DNA of 17,719 nt from the NCBI GenBank assembly GCA_011052165.1, contig DRJN01000022.1, positions 1 through 17,719 of the forward strand. Reading direction: 5' to 3'. This document shows positions 6,747-15,815 of the stretch, piece after piece (positions within the stretch are counted from its first letter, which is position 1; every line of letters begins with the position of its first letter). The position numbers and the translations under genes are program-made. The DNA comes from Gammaproteobacteria bacterium. Its GTDB lineage: Bacteria; Pseudomonadota; Gammaproteobacteria; UBA6429; Thiohalophilaceae. Below the pieces are notes generated by a model. The model saw nothing but the letters and a program-made list of their open reading frames with translations. It did not search any database and was not told the origin of the DNA.

Positions 6747-7985
6747 TCATTTTTCATAAATAACCATCCGTCCCTGAACCTTGTTATCGGTGGAATTAGC
6801 CGATTTAAGTTCCACCTTCCAGGGGGTACGGCTAGACAGGGTTTGCTTGAAACTTTCCAGTGTCTGCAAGTCCGGCAATTCTATCTGTAGTTCCATCTGC
6901 CCTTTCTGATAATGCAGGTTCTGGATTTTCAAACCCTTCGTACTTTTCGCCAGCGGAGCGATAGTAGAAAGCATTTCAGCGAAAGAAAGTCCCTGTTTGT
7001 TGCTGCCGCGCAGACGGGATAAATGATGGCGCATCTGCGCCTGCGGATTAACCACGCGTTTGACTTCAGGAAAAGCCTGCCGGAAAGTAGCGATAATGTT
7101 CCGTTCCAACTCTTTGTTTTTCGCCTGCAGGGAATAGTACTGGATGATATTTGCAGCCAGTCCGATTACCAGCAAGAACCCCAGCAGGGCGGCGCTGGAA
7201 TACCAGGGACGCAGATATTGTCCGATACGGCTGTGGGGGGCATAACGGCCCTGTAACAGATTGAAATCGGTGGTTTCGTTTTTCAGGCTAAGCAGGGACA
7301 GGGCATCTTCAATCTGAGGCTCATCGATCCACTCCAGTTCACTTAAACCGGAGACCGCGACTTCCAGCGCGGATTCATCAATACTCTCACAGTGGAACAG
7401 CCTGATTTTTTCCTGCGCGCGGTCTTCCTGCGCGGCAGCTTTCTGAATAAAGGTAATCAGGTTCTCTCGGGAGCAGACAAAGCCCTGTTCCAGATCGGTG
7501 CGCACCAACACCTGATCCGGATTATGTTCAGAAAATACGGTCCAACTGCTCTTTTCAAAAGGCAGCAGCAGGGTATCAGGCAACACCCGCAGGACGCGGA
7601 TGCCTGCGGTTTCGAGTAAATCCAGCCAGTAGCGCATTTTCTCATGGGCAACCACGGCGGCATTGTAAAGTCCGGGTTCTATTCGCGAACCCAGTACACA
7701 GTGCAGGCTGTCAACATCATCAATCAGATCATCTTCCAGCGCATAGGGCAGGGCCTTGATCAACTGCTTGCGACGATTATCGGGCAGACGGACCTGGGTC
7801 AGCAACACATCCTCACCGGGAACATGGACAATGACGGCGTCACCCGCCAGATCGTCAGCGGCACTGGCAAGACTGCCCAGCTTCAGATCGGATGCGATAT
7901 TCCCATCGTCGATACGAATCCAGCAGGCCTGAAGCGTGTCCTGACCGGGCAGGGATAGCAATCGCAGGTGTACCTGAGCCGCCAT
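6747..7985 (-). CDS. gspL: Type II secretion system protein GspL
   Basis: GspL links the cytosolic ATPase GspE to the inner membrane and to GspM. The 412-residue product shows the three parts of the family: a cytosolic actin-like domain (about 1-250) containing RKQLIKALPYALEDDLIDDV and ending in FNLLQGRYAP, a diagnostic GspL motif; a single membrane helix at about 262-282 (YSSAALLGFLLVIGLAANII); and a periplasmic ferredoxin-like domain (about 325-412) with LSFAEMLSTIAPL and LQTLESFKQTLSS. The ATG overlaps the gspK stop by one base (TAATG), so translation is probably coupled. There is nothing unusual in sequence or length. Confidence 0.95.
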   Translation of the reverse strand: MAAQVHLRLLSLPGQDTLQACWIRIDDGNIASDLKLGSLASAADDLAGDAVIVHVPGEDVLLTQVRLPDNRRKQLIKALPYALEDDLIDDVDSLHCVLGSRIEPGLYNAAVVAHEKMRYWLDLLETAGIRVLRVLPDTLLLPFEKSSWTVFSEHNPDQVLVRTDLEQGFVCSRENLITFIQKAAAQEDRAQEKIRLFHCESIDESALEVAVSGLSELEWIDEPQIEDALSLLSLKNETTDFNLLQGRYAPHSRIGQYLRPWYSSAALLGFLLVIGLAANIIQYYSLQAKNKELERNIIATFRQAFPEVKRVVNPQAQMRHHLSRLRGSNKQGLSFAEMLSTIAPLAKSTKGLKIQNLHYQKGQMELQIELPDLQTLESFKQTLSSRTPWKVELKSANSTDNKVQGRMVIYEK

Positions 7986-8914
7986 TAGGTTACGCCTCCC
8001 GAACGCATGAGTGTTTCTACCTGGCCCTTGTCATTACGTTCGAGCAGACAGGTGCGGCGCTGTATCAGTGTGCCAATGCCGGTTTCGGCATGCAGCATAA
8101 AAAAACTGCTGCTGACAGAGAGGCCGGCGGCCTGAATTTTTTTTCCGGCAAAGGCTTTCTCGGCCAGAAAATCCCCGACTTTTTTATAAGGTTTGTCTTT
8201 ACGTTTTTTAACCAGCGCCTGGATGTCAGTGAGAGACAGATTATTCGCCAGGCTCATCAGGACTTCGACACTGGCCGTATTGACATTGATAGCCGTAATT
8301 TGTGGCAGGGCCGTGACAAAAGGTTTCAATTTATTGTACTGTTTTTGTGTCATGTCTTTGAGAAGCATGAGTTCGCTGCTGCTTTGCAGCAAACGGTTAG
8401 CGGCCCGGTAGGGGGGGGTCAATCCAAGATAATAGCCGTCTTCGGCGCCTTCGGGAAAGCGGGCTTCCTGATCGCTATCGATCCAGTCCATAAGCACATT
8501 GATGAGTCCCGGTTTTATTTCCAGCTCCGCCAGCAAGCGCCCCAGACGCGCCTGCGCCCGTTTACCCGCAGCCTTGGTCTGCTGCAGGTTGTTAAGATTG
8601 AAGCGCCCTTGCAGATCCTCGATGTGGCCACTGACATAGCCCCCTTCAATCGGCAGGGGCGGCAGGCGGGTAGCCCAGGCCTCGGTATTATTGTCCGTTT
8701 TATTATCCTTACGATCTTTTGACAGAATTTGCTTCGACCAGAGTTCGACGCCGTACAGGTATTGTGCCGCCTGACCAATAAAAAGGGTGTTTTCCGTACG
8801 TCGAATATCGATATGCTGACGGCTGGACATGGCGACGGCGGCAGTGGTGGCCAGGGCTACCACCAGCATCACGGTTATCAGTGCGATTCCGTGGGTGTTG
8901 GTACCCGTCATCAT
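7985..8914 (-). CDS. gspK: Type II secretion system minor pseudopilin GspK
   Basis: GspK forms the tip of the pseudopilus with GspI and GspJ. The 309-residue product has a prepilin leader cut after G9 (TNTHG|IALITVMLVVALATT). Position +5 of the mature protein is Thr rather than Glu, the family's characteristic exception that places GspK at the tip. Other family features are the DLQGRFNLNNL segment, the large globular domain making it by far the longest pseudopilin, and a helix-hairpin-helix-like ITAINVNTASVEVLMSLAN region near 205-225. The ATG lies in an ATGA overlap with gspJ; a second ATG one codon later is an equal alternative. Prepilin peptidase, needed for processing, is not encoded in the window. 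Confidence 0.95.
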   Translation of the reverse strand: MMTGTNTHGIALITVMLVVALATTAAVAMSSRQHIDIRRTENTLFIGQAAQYLYGVELWSKQILSKDRKDNKTDNNTEAWATRLPPLPIEGGYVSGHIEDLQGRFNLNNLQQTKAAGKRAQARLGRLLAELEIKPGLINVLMDWIDSDQEARFPEGAEDGYYLGLTPPYRAANRLLQSSSELMLLKDMTQKQYNKLKPFVTALPQITAINVNTASVEVLMSLANNLSLTDIQALVKKRKDKPYKKVGDFLAEKAFAGKKIQAAGLSVSSSFFMLHAETGIGTLIQRRTCLLERNDKGQVETLMRSGGVT

Positions 8915-9591
8915 GAGGCGTTCCCCGGAAGTTGCAGTAACCGGGTGATAATGCCCCAGTCACTGAGTTTGAGGCTGAATTCCACCGCTCGCGGCAACAG
9001 GGAGGCGCTTGCGGTGGCGATGCCTTTTTTCTTGCCGCTGGGGGGTATTATGTCGTTTGCGTTAGTAACGGGAGGCCACTGCGTGTGCCACTGGCCCTTT
9101 TCATCCATGAAGCGAAAGCCGATGGATTCGACCTTGTCGCACAGGCGCGCCTGGTAGGGGCGGCTGTCCTGAGCCCGATCCAGTACCTGCCAGCTATCGC
9201 GGTAAAGCACATGGTTCCTGAGATGGTAGGCGACACGTTGCAGGTGGCTACGTTTGACGCCAAGCGGATTGCTATAACCCGTGTGAGTAAATTCGATGAC
9301 CGGGGCGTCGAGGCCGACGTTCAGATCTGAAGCAGACAGGGCCGGTTGATAATCACCATATTGATCACGGATCCCCCGGTTCACAATCTGGTCCAGGTCA
9401 CGGCTGATAAAGAGTACGCTTTTCTGGATGTCACTGAGACGATTCATATTCTGTTCAAGGATACGGCGGGTGTCGAGTACCGTATCCAACCCGGCATAGG
9501 CCATAATCGCGAGCAGGGCAAAAATTGACATGGCCACCAGCAATTCAAGCAAGGTGAAGCCTTTATGACGGCTATCCGCCCGCATGCTCAT
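8911..9591 (-). CDS. gspJ: Type II secretion system minor pseudopilin GspJ
   Basis: GspJ is a minor pseudopilin of the tip complex with GspI and GspK. The 226-residue product has a class III prepilin leader of 11 residues cut between G11 and F12 (HKG|FTLLELLVAMSIFALLAI), with Glu at +5 and a long hydrophobic helix. The globular part contains QKSVLFISRDLDQIVNRGIR and GLDAPVIEFTHTGYSNPLG, followed by YHLRNHVLYRDSWQVLDRA, all in the order usual for GspJ (XcpW). Overlaps of 4 bp (ATGA) with both gspI and gspK indicate tight translational coupling. Length is typical for the family. Confidence 0.95.
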   Translation of the reverse strand: MSMRADSRHKGFTLLELLVAMSIFALLAIMAYAGLDTVLDTRRILEQNMNRLSDIQKSVLFISRDLDQIVNRGIRDQYGDYQPALSASDLNVGLDAPVIEFTHTGYSNPLGVKRSHLQRVAYHLRNHVLYRDSWQVLDRAQDSRPYQARLCDKVESIGFRFMDEKGQWHTQWPPVTNANDIIPPSGKKKGIATASASLLPRAVEFSLKLSDWGIITRLLQLPGNAS

Positions 9592-9968
9592 AAGGGCTGT
9601 CCGACGAAGGCAACCAGTGAAACCAGCGATTTTTTGAAATTCCCCCCACTGAGAATGACATCGATGCGCAGGCGGCGCAGGCGGCGTTCATCGGTGGTCG
9701 ATACCTTGACCCGCCAACGCCAGTCCTGAAGCGCATAGGTGATATTACCTTCACGGCTGCCGATAGGGGGGAATTTTTTTGCCAATCGATACTCCACAGC
9801 TTTGTTCTGTGCTATCCATTGGGCAAAGGTTTTTTCCTTAAGATAGGTGGCATTGTTGGCATAGCTGCCGCTGGCCTTGATTAGCGCGCCGAGGGTGATG
9901 GCGAGGATAGCCAGCGCAACCAGCACTTCGAGCAAGGTAAAGCCTGCGTTGAATGACAGCCTGCTCAT
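9588..9968 (-). CDS. gspI: Type II secretion system minor pseudopilin GspI
   Basis: GspI is the smallest tip pseudopilin and nucleates the GspI-J-K complex. From the ATG at 9968 the product has 126 residues with the cut in NAG|FTLLEVLVALAILAITLG (Glu at +5), then the family's AQWIAQNKAVEYRL motif and the downstream WRWRVKVSTTDERRLRRLRI strand pair. The gspH stop overlaps the start region as GTGATG, so a GTG at 9971 one codon earlier is also possible; ATG is preferred. It overlaps gspJ by 4 bp. Nothing is missing relative to the family. Confidence 0.93.
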   Translation of the reverse strand: MSRLSFNAGFTLLEVLVALAILAITLGALIKASGSYANNATYLKEKTFAQWIAQNKAVEYRLAKKFPPIGSREGNITYALQDWRWRVKVSTTDERRLRRLRIDVILSGGNFKKSLVSLVAFVGQPL

Positions 9969-10525
9969 CACGGCAGGTTGTCCTCTTTGCGGCTGCCGCC
10001 ATAGGCCTGCAAGCCTTTAATCTTGAGTTTGCCCATCAGATTGCCGATCAGGTGATAATGCACATTGCTATCGGGAAGACTAACGTCCAGTTCAAACGCG
10101 GTCATTTCACCGCTTGAATACATCAACACCTTGCCGCCGTCTTTGTCTGTCAGGGATACGCTGAGTCCGTCCTGTACCAGTTTTATTTTATAGTCCTCGT
10201 CAAGTTTTCGGGGTCGAAACAAAGCCGGGCCAGTGACGTTTATCCAGATTTTGCCCTTGTTCTCATAACGCTGTACGGCATAGCCATGCGGTAAAAATTT
10301 TATCGCCAGAGTCTGCTGGTTAGTGATGGCTTCTTCATGAACCAGGCGCATAATTTGCAACAGACGGCGCATATCTTCTTCCAGTTTTCCCGACTGTGTA
10401 TTGCCAATCGAGATCATGGCAACCGTCACGATGATGCCCACCAGAATAATCACCACCAGGATTTCGATCAGGGTAAAGCCTTTTTGAAGACGTAAAGGCA
10501 TGGGCGGGCGCCACCTGCGGCTCAT
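9968..10525 (-). CDS. gspH: Type II secretion system minor pseudopilin GspH
   Basis: GspH is a minor pseudopilin linking the pseudopilus tip to the GspG shaft. The signature LQKG|FTLIEILVVIILVGIIVT is a clear prepilin N-terminus with Glu at +5, and the body (MRRLLQIMRLVHEEAITNQQ, then FLPHGYAVQRYENKGKIWI) fits GspH. The start is uncertain. The open frame extends to 10618, but that would overlap gspG by 89 bp. The ATG at 10525 (leader MSRRWRPPMPLRLQKG) lies just after the gspG stop, but its GGAG is only one base away. The ATG at 10501 (leader MPLRLQKG) has AGGTGG at a better distance and gives a more usual leader length. Either yields the same mature protein after peptidase cleavage. Confidence 0.88.
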   Translation of the reverse strand: MSRRWRPPMPLRLQKGFTLIEILVVIILVGIIVTVAMISIGNTQSGKLEEDMRRLLQIMRLVHEEAITNQQTLAIKFLPHGYAVQRYENKGKIWINVTGPALFRPRKLDEDYKIKLVQDGLSVSLTDKDGGKVLMYSSGEMTAFELDVSLPDSNVHYHLIGNLMGKLKIKGLQAYGGSRKEDNLP

Positions 10526-10529
10526 ACTC

Positions 10530-10988
10530 CTATTTATCCAGCGTCCAGTTGCCGATATCATCGGCACTGGGAGTTTGATCCGGACCCAGTGAATAAATAT
10601 CGATAGGACCGTGTTCACCGGGGTTCAGGTACTGGTATGGATTTTCCCATGGATCTCGGGGCACCCTTTTTATGTAACCTTTTTCACGGTAGTGCTTGGG
10701 AATGGGGGGAGTGGTAGGCTTGGTCGCCAGCGCCTCGATGCCCTGATCCGTGGTGGGATAGGTATAATTATCCAGCCGGTAGAGATCAAAAGCGGTACTG
10801 AGCGCACGAATGTCCTGTTTGGCTTTGGCGATACGCGCCTCAGCCGGACGGCTCATGATATTCGGCACCACCACCGCAGCAAGAATGCCGAGGATGACGA
10901 TCACCACCATGATTTCAATCAAGGTAAAACCTGTCTGGTCAGTGAACGGGGATGACTGAGATTTTTCGCGAAAGTGGACGTGGTTCAC
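10530..10988 (-). CDS. gspG: Type II secretion system major pseudopilin GspG
   Basis: GspG polymerises into the periplasmic pseudopilus that drives substrate through the secretin. The 152-residue product contains QTG|FTLIEIMVVIVILGILAA with Glu at +5, the conserved PNIMSRPAEARIAKAKQDI helix, LYRLDNYTYPTTDQGIEAL, and the PRDPWENPYQYLNPG segment. The C-terminal calcium-site region SLGPDQTPSADDIGNW is also intact. Translation starts at a GTG (10988) with a strong AGGAG at 10996-11000 and 7-nt spacing, the best ribosome site in the operon and consistent with GspG being made in excess. The leader is 20 residues, longer than the usual 6-10. A 37-bp gap separates it from gspF. Confidence 0.97.
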   Translation of the reverse strand: MNHVHFREKSQSSPFTDQTGFTLIEIMVVIVILGILAAVVVPNIMSRPAEARIAKAKQDIRALSTAFDLYRLDNYTYPTTDQGIEALATKPTTPPIPKHYREKGYIKRVPRDPWENPYQYLNPGEHGPIDIYSLGPDQTPSADDIGNWTLDK

Positions 10989-10995
10989 CTGTTTT

Positions 10996-11000
10996 CTCCT
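10996..11000 (-). promoter_or_regulatory. Strong ribosome binding site fixing the GTG start of gspG
   Basis: The minus strand reads AGGAG-AAAACAG-GTG. No ATG lies in frame between this site and the prepilin cleavage position, so the GTG at 10988 is the start. It is the clearest ribosome site within the gsp genes. Confidence 0.75.
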
Positions 11001-11025
11001 GATAAAAAGATGCGCAAAGGTTATT

Positions 11026-12240
11026 CTAATGAACCAGCTGGTTCATTTCAAAAATGGGTAAAAGTATAGCCAGCACGATAATCAGCACAACGCCGCCCAT
11101 CGCGACAATAATCAGGGGTTCCAGCAAGCCGAAGAGGGTGGCGATAATCGAATTCAACTCCCGTTCCTGACTGATGGCCGCATGCTCCAGCATTTGCTCC
11201 AGTTCGCCGCTGGCCTCACCGCCGCTGATAAGCTGGATCAGTAGAGGGGGGAAGTAGCCACTTTGTTCCAGCGCCAGGGCCAGGCTGGTGCCTTCCCGTA
11301 CCTTTACCGTAGCCTGTTCCACGGACTGGCGCATGGGAATATTAGTCAGCACCTGGGCGGATATGTGCATGGCATCGAGCAGCGGCACGCTACTGGCGCT
11401 GAGAATGCTGAGTGTACGCGCCATGCGCGCAGTATTCATCCCCTGCACCAGGGTGCCTATCACCGGGATATGCAGCACCAGCCGATGCATGCGCAGGCGA
11501 AACGGTTCTTTTTTCATTAACCAGCGAAACAGGTAGATGATCGATGCGATGAAGGCAATCAGATAGGGGTAATTGGCGCGCAAAAAATCACTGCTGGCGA
11601 TCAGGGCGCGGGTTAGCCAGGGCAGGGCCTGACCGTTATTCTGGAACACTTGTACCACTTGAGGAACGACAAAGGCGAGCAGGGCGCTGACCACCGCGAT
11701 CGCCATGACTGTTAGAATAAGAGGATAGAGCAGGGCCATTTGCACTTTCTGGCGCATTTGCTGACGGGTTTCGGTGTATTCCGCCAGACGTTCCAGGATC
11801 ACATCCAGATGCCCGGAGTGCTCACCGGCGCGCACCGTGGCAACATAGAGATTATCGAAGACATTGGGGAAACTGGCGAAGGCATCCGCCAGGGTATGAC
11901 CTTCCAGCACCTGAGCGCGAAGAGCCATGAGCAGACTTTTCATGCGCGGTTTGTCGGTCTGACGGCCGACGGTCGCCAGAGCATCGGCCAGTGGCGTGCC
12001 GGTACGCGAGAGCGTCGCAAGTTGGCGCGTCATCAATGCCAGCGCCATGATGCTGACACCGCCTCCCAGGGTATTTTTTCCTTTCTGCTGACGCTCCCGT
12101 TTTGCGGCTTCCTCCACTTTCAGGGGAATAAGATTCTGCTCACGTAATTGCTGGCGAATCTGGCGCGAGCTGTCGCCTTCCATGATGCCTTTTTTCTCAG
12201 CCCCTCTGGCATTCAAGGCTATGTATTCATACGCGCCCAT
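11026..12240 (-). CDS. gspF: Type II secretion system inner-membrane platform protein GspF
   Basis: GspF is the polytopic core of the inner-membrane platform and contacts GspE and GspL. The 404-residue product begins MGAYEYIALNARGAEKKG, a family hallmark. It contains two repeated helical domains (about 65-165 and 268-370), each with the LATLSRTGTPLADALATV-type motif; the second copy reads LSILSASSVPLLDAMHIS. Hydrophobic segments at about 167-191, 222-240 and 372-395 serve as membrane helices. Length is standard for GspF/PulF. The ATG is 6 bp after the gspE stop without a strong Shine-Dalgarno sequence, suggesting coupled translation. Confidence 0.97.
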   Translation of the reverse strand: MGAYEYIALNARGAEKKGIMEGDSSRQIRQQLREQNLIPLKVEEAAKRERQQKGKNTLGGGVSIMALALMTRQLATLSRTGTPLADALATVGRQTDKPRMKSLLMALRAQVLEGHTLADAFASFPNVFDNLYVATVRAGEHSGHLDVILERLAEYTETRQQMRQKVQMALLYPLILTVMAIAVVSALLAFVVPQVVQVFQNNGQALPWLTRALIASSDFLRANYPYLIAFIASIIYLFRWLMKKEPFRLRMHRLVLHIPVIGTLVQGMNTARMARTLSILSASSVPLLDAMHISAQVLTNIPMRQSVEQATVKVREGTSLALALEQSGYFPPLLIQLISGGEASGELEQMLEHAAISQERELNSIIATLFGLLEPLIIVAMGGVVLIIVLAILLPIFEMNQLVH

Positions 12241-12246
12241 GATTGA

Positions 12247-13758
12247 CTATTTTTCCTGGGTGACGCGCAACACTTCTTCCATGCTGGTTTCACCCAGCAG
12301 AATACGGCGCAGGCCGTCAGTGAAGATGCCGGGACGACTCAGGCGTACATGAGATTCCATTTCCTGTTCACCCGCGCCGTCATGGATCATACTGCGCAGG
12401 GTACTGTCGATCTTTATCAGTTCATAAATGCCGGTGCGGCCACGGTAACCCAGTTGGTTGCAATGTTCACAACCGCTGGCGCGGTAAAGTTCGGGAGGAA
12501 TATCCGGGTTAAAACCCAGTGATTCGCATTCCGCTTCGCTGGCAGTATAGGAAATCTTGCAGTGCTCACAGAGACTGCGCACCAGTCGCTGGGCGAGTAT
12601 TCCTTCGAGACTGGAGGACAGTAGAAAAGGTTCGACGCCCATGTCGCGCAGTCGGGTAATGGCGCCGATGGCGGTATTGGTATGCAGGGTGGAAAATACC
12701 ATGTGGCCGGTGAGACTGGCCTGGACCGCGATTTCGACGGTTTCCAGATCGCGGATTTCACCTACCATCACCACATCGGGATCCTGCCGCAAAATGGCGC
12801 GCAGGCCACGGGCGAAGGTCAGGTTCACCTTGGGGTTGACCTGGGTCTGGCCAATGCCATCGAGGTAGTACTCGATGGGTTCCTCAACGGTCATGATGTT
12901 GCGACTCTTGTTGTTGAGCCGGTTGAGAATGGCGTAGAGCGTGGTGGTTTTGCCGGAACCGGTCGGACCGGTAACCAGAAGGATGCCATGGGGGCGGTGA
13001 ATAATTTCATCCAGTAACTGATGGGAAGTTTCATCCAGCCCCAGGTGATTAAGATCGAGTCGCTCGGCCTGTTTGTCCAGAATACGCATCACCACGCGTT
13101 CACCCTGACCCGAGGGCAGGGTGGAGACGCGCACATCCACCGAGCGCCCGGCGACACGCAGAGAAATTCTTCCATCCTGCGGCAGGCGCTTTTCGGCAAT
13201 GTCCAGTTTCCCCATCACCTTGATACGCGAGACGATGAGCGGCGCCAATACCCGCTTGGGTTGCAGCACTTCACGCAAAACGCCATCGACACGAAAACGC
13301 ACCACCAGACGTGACTCAAAAGGTTCCACATGGATATCGGACGCGCCTTCCTTGATGGCCTGGGTCAGCAAGGCATTGATCAGACGAATGATCGGCGCTT
13401 CGTCTTCATTCTCGATTAAATCTTCCGGCTCAGCCAAGGCCTGGGCGATGCTGTCCAGATCCAGTTCATCGCCCAGGCCTTCTACCGACTCCATGGTCTG
13501 GTTGGATTGATCCTCATAGGACTGTTGCAACGAGCTATCAAAATCACTGTCATCGACCTGACGCAGTGTCATCGGCTGGCTGTAATGGCGTTGCAGCTCA
13601 ATCAGCGCGTGGTGATCGAGCGAACTGCGATAGACGACATCCAGCCCGGCGTCCGTGATCCCGGTCACCAGCAGGCCATGTCGCTTGGCAAAGGAAAAGG
13701 GAACGGCATCGGTGACTTTTTCAGGCGCCAGCGTTATCAGGAGTGATTCGTCCGCCAC
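12247..13758 (-). CDS. gspE: Type II secretion ATPase GspE
   Basis: GspE is the hexameric cytosolic ATPase that powers pseudopilus assembly. The 503-residue product has an N-terminal domain (about 1-115) for GspL binding, then ASDIHVEPFESRLVVRFRVD (139-158). The Walker A motif is GPTGSGKT (264-271, K270), followed by the Asp box VEEPIEY, Walker B VVMVGEIRD (329-337, E334) and the His box GHMVFSTLHTN. A zinc-binding tetracysteine module uses C397/C400 and C430/C433 (CEHC and CEHC), as in GspE rather than some PilB relatives. All catalytic residues are present. The start codon is GTG at 13758, three bases after the gspD stop, with no clear Shine-Dalgarno sequence. Confidence 0.98.
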   Translation of the reverse strand: MADESLLITLAPEKVTDAVPFSFAKRHGLLVTGITDAGLDVVYRSSLDHHALIELQRHYSQPMTLRQVDDSDFDSSLQQSYEDQSNQTMESVEGLGDELDLDSIAQALAEPEDLIENEDEAPIIRLINALLTQAIKEGASDIHVEPFESRLVVRFRVDGVLREVLQPKRVLAPLIVSRIKVMGKLDIAEKRLPQDGRISLRVAGRSVDVRVSTLPSGQGERVVMRILDKQAERLDLNHLGLDETSHQLLDEIIHRPHGILLVTGPTGSGKTTTLYAILNRLNNKSRNIMTVEEPIEYYLDGIGQTQVNPKVNLTFARGLRAILRQDPDVVMVGEIRDLETVEIAVQASLTGHMVFSTLHTNTAIGAITRLRDMGVEPFLLSSSLEGILAQRLVRSLCEHCKISYTASEAECESLGFNPDIPPELYRASGCEHCNQLGYRGRTGIYELIKIDSTLRSMIHDGAGEQEMESHVRLSRPGIFTDGLRRILLGETSMEEVLRVTQEK

Positions 13759-13761
13759 GGT

Positions 13762-15765
13762 TTATCGCGCTCCGGGTGGCTGCATAACATTGGGATCCAG
13801 CACGCTGTCAACCGGCATATAGCGCGGCGGCAAAGGCTGGACAGTATTTCTTTCAGGCATCAGGGGTATTTCTTTATTGCTCAGCAGACTCAGGCCCTTG
13901 CGGCTAAGCTGTAGTTGCCGGCTGCGAATGTAGTCATATTTTTCATTGGTGTAATAATCGAGCGTTCCACTGTCTTTCAGAATAGTCGGGTGTATAAAAA
14001 CCATCAGATTGGTTTTGGTTTTCACCTGTTTTTTGTACCGGAACAGCCAGCCCAGGATGGGAATATCTCCCAGTCCAGGTACTTTCTGCTCGGTATCACG
14101 CAGAGCATCTTCAATCAGGCCGCCCAGCACCACCATTTGATTATCATTGACCATGATGGTGGTTTTTATCGAGCGTTTGTTGGTGATCAGATCGGCGCTG
14201 CCCTGGACGCTGGCGGCGAGACTGGAAACTTCCTGGGTGATTTCCAGTTTGATCGTATTACCCTCGTTGATTTGCGGTTTGATTTTCAATGTCAGGCCCA
14301 CATCCTGACGCTTGATAGTCTGGAAGGGGTTACCGGGTGTGGAACTGCCGGTGCCGGTGCTGGTGTAGGAACCGGTCAGAAAGGGAATATTTTTTCCGAC
14401 CACGATTTCGGCCTCCTGGTTATCCATAGTGACCAGGGTCGGTGTCGACAGAATATTGGTTGAGGCATCCCCGGCCAGCGCGCGGATCAGCATACCCATG
14501 TTCAGTTTACCATTGCTGTAGTTGCCGACCCCGAGCGTTAGGCCGTCAATGGAAGGGGGGGATGCCAGTGACGCGCCGGCCAGTGACAGCAGACTGGGGC
14601 CGACACTGAAATTCATCAAGCCGATAGGTCCGGTGCGGCTGCCGCCTGCGCTGCCATCAGCGGCCCATTGTACGCCGAACTCAGAGGCTTTATTGTAGGA
14701 AAGTTCGGCGATGACGGATTCCACCATCACCTGGGCGCGTTTGATGTCCAGCTTACTGATAACATGTCGCAGCGAGCGAAATATGCCGGGAGGGGCATTG
14801 ATCACCAGGGCGTTGCTGCCTTCATCGGCCTGGATGGAGACATTCTGGCGTTGCGCCGAAGCGACCCGCTTACCCTTGCCACGGGAACTGTTCAGAGATT
14901 TGCTGACCCCGGTCAGAACCGACACAAGATCCTTGGCCTTGGCGTAACGCAAATAGATAACATGGGAATCGCCGCCGATATCCACGGGAACATCCATATG
15001 GGAAATGATAGCGCGCAACCGCAGCCGTGCGCTGGGTGCGCCGCCGAGCAGAATACTGTTGGTGCGATCATCTGCGACAACGGAAATATTCGGTTTGTTT
15101 TTAAGATTGGGCCGATTAAGCTGGTTGATTATCCGCACCACCTCGGAGGCCGTGGCATACTTAAGACTGATGACCTCGATTCCCTTATGGACGGGCAGAT
15201 CAATGCGCTTGATGATCAGCGCGAGACGGGCAATATTGGCGGCGCTGTCAGAGATAATAATAACATTGGAAGCAGGATAGGCGGCCAGATGGCCACGTTG
15301 CGGCACCAGCGGGCGTAAAATTGGCACCAGTTGCGCAGCATCGACATTCTTTATCTTGATGACCTCGGTGACAATGCCGTCACCATCACTAAAGCGAGCA
15401 TGGGTGACCGTGGGAATGCTGTCCTGCTTGGCGTTGACCTCAGGCACAATCTTGGTGACCCACTTACCGGGGATGGCGGCATAGCCATGTACCTTGAGTA
15501 TGGAAAGGAAAACCTTGTAAACCTCATCCTTGCTCAGGGACTCATGAGTAATCACGGTGACCTTGCCCTTAACCCGGGGATCAACGATAAAATTCTTGTC
15601 TGTTAGCTTGGCCACGGCGTTGATAACGGCATTGATGTCGGTATCAGCAAAGTTCAGAGTGATCCGATCTTCTGCATACGCATTGTGGCTGAGGGTCAAT
15701 ATCAGGCACGCAAAGGATAACAGCCGCCCTGTATTTCTTAATAATCTTTTCAGGCAATACTTCAT
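13762..15765 (-). CDS. gspD: Type II secretion system secretin GspD
   Basis: GspD forms the multimeric outer-membrane channel. From the ATG at 15765 the product has 667 residues: a signal peptide of about 31 (cut after HNAYA), N0 domain (about 32-105, ITLNFADTDINAVINAVAK), N1-N3 ring-building domains (about 130-340), and the secretin barrel (about 341-595) with VPGLGDIPILGWLFRYKKQ (562-580), the secretin family signature. The C-terminal 70 residues (about 597-667) form a proline-rich S-domain-like tail, the region where pilotins bind in other systems, though no gspS gene is seen here. The frame is open to a TTG at 15801, but that start has no ribosome site and spoils the signal peptide. The gene begins 50 bp after gspC. 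Confidence 0.96.
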   Translation of the reverse strand: MKYCLKRLLRNTGRLLSFACLILTLSHNAYAEDRITLNFADTDINAVINAVAKLTDKNFIVDPRVKGKVTVITHESLSKDEVYKVFLSILKVHGYAAIPGKWVTKIVPEVNAKQDSIPTVTHARFSDGDGIVTEVIKIKNVDAAQLVPILRPLVPQRGHLAAYPASNVIIISDSAANIARLALIIKRIDLPVHKGIEVISLKYATASEVVRIINQLNRPNLKNKPNISVVADDRTNSILLGGAPSARLRLRAIISHMDVPVDIGGDSHVIYLRYAKAKDLVSVLTGVSKSLNSSRGKGKRVASAQRQNVSIQADEGSNALVINAPPGIFRSLRHVISKLDIKRAQVMVESVIAELSYNKASEFGVQWAADGSAGGSRTGPIGLMNFSVGPSLLSLAGASLASPPSIDGLTLGVGNYSNGKLNMGMLIRALAGDASTNILSTPTLVTMDNQEAEIVVGKNIPFLTGSYTSTGTGSSTPGNPFQTIKRQDVGLTLKIKPQINEGNTIKLEITQEVSSLAASVQGSADLITNKRSIKTTIMVNDNQMVVLGGLIEDALRDTEQKVPGLGDIPILGWLFRYKKQVKTKTNLMVFIHPTILKDSGTLDYYTNEKYDYIRSRQLQLSRKGLSLLSNKEIPLMPERNTVQPLPPRYMPVDSVLDPNVMQPPGAR

Positions 15766-15815
15766 CTGTAAAAAACTGCTCTCTCTAAAAAAGGGTTTCA
15801 ATCCGTACGATTAAT

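Noticed and set aside
7892..8722. 276-codon plus-strand frame
   Set aside because: Antisense shadow of gspL and gspK, whose protein families are certain.
15766..15801. Longer GspD starting at TTG 15801
   Set aside because: No ribosome site and it places 12 residues before a good signal peptide; ATG at 15765 is better.
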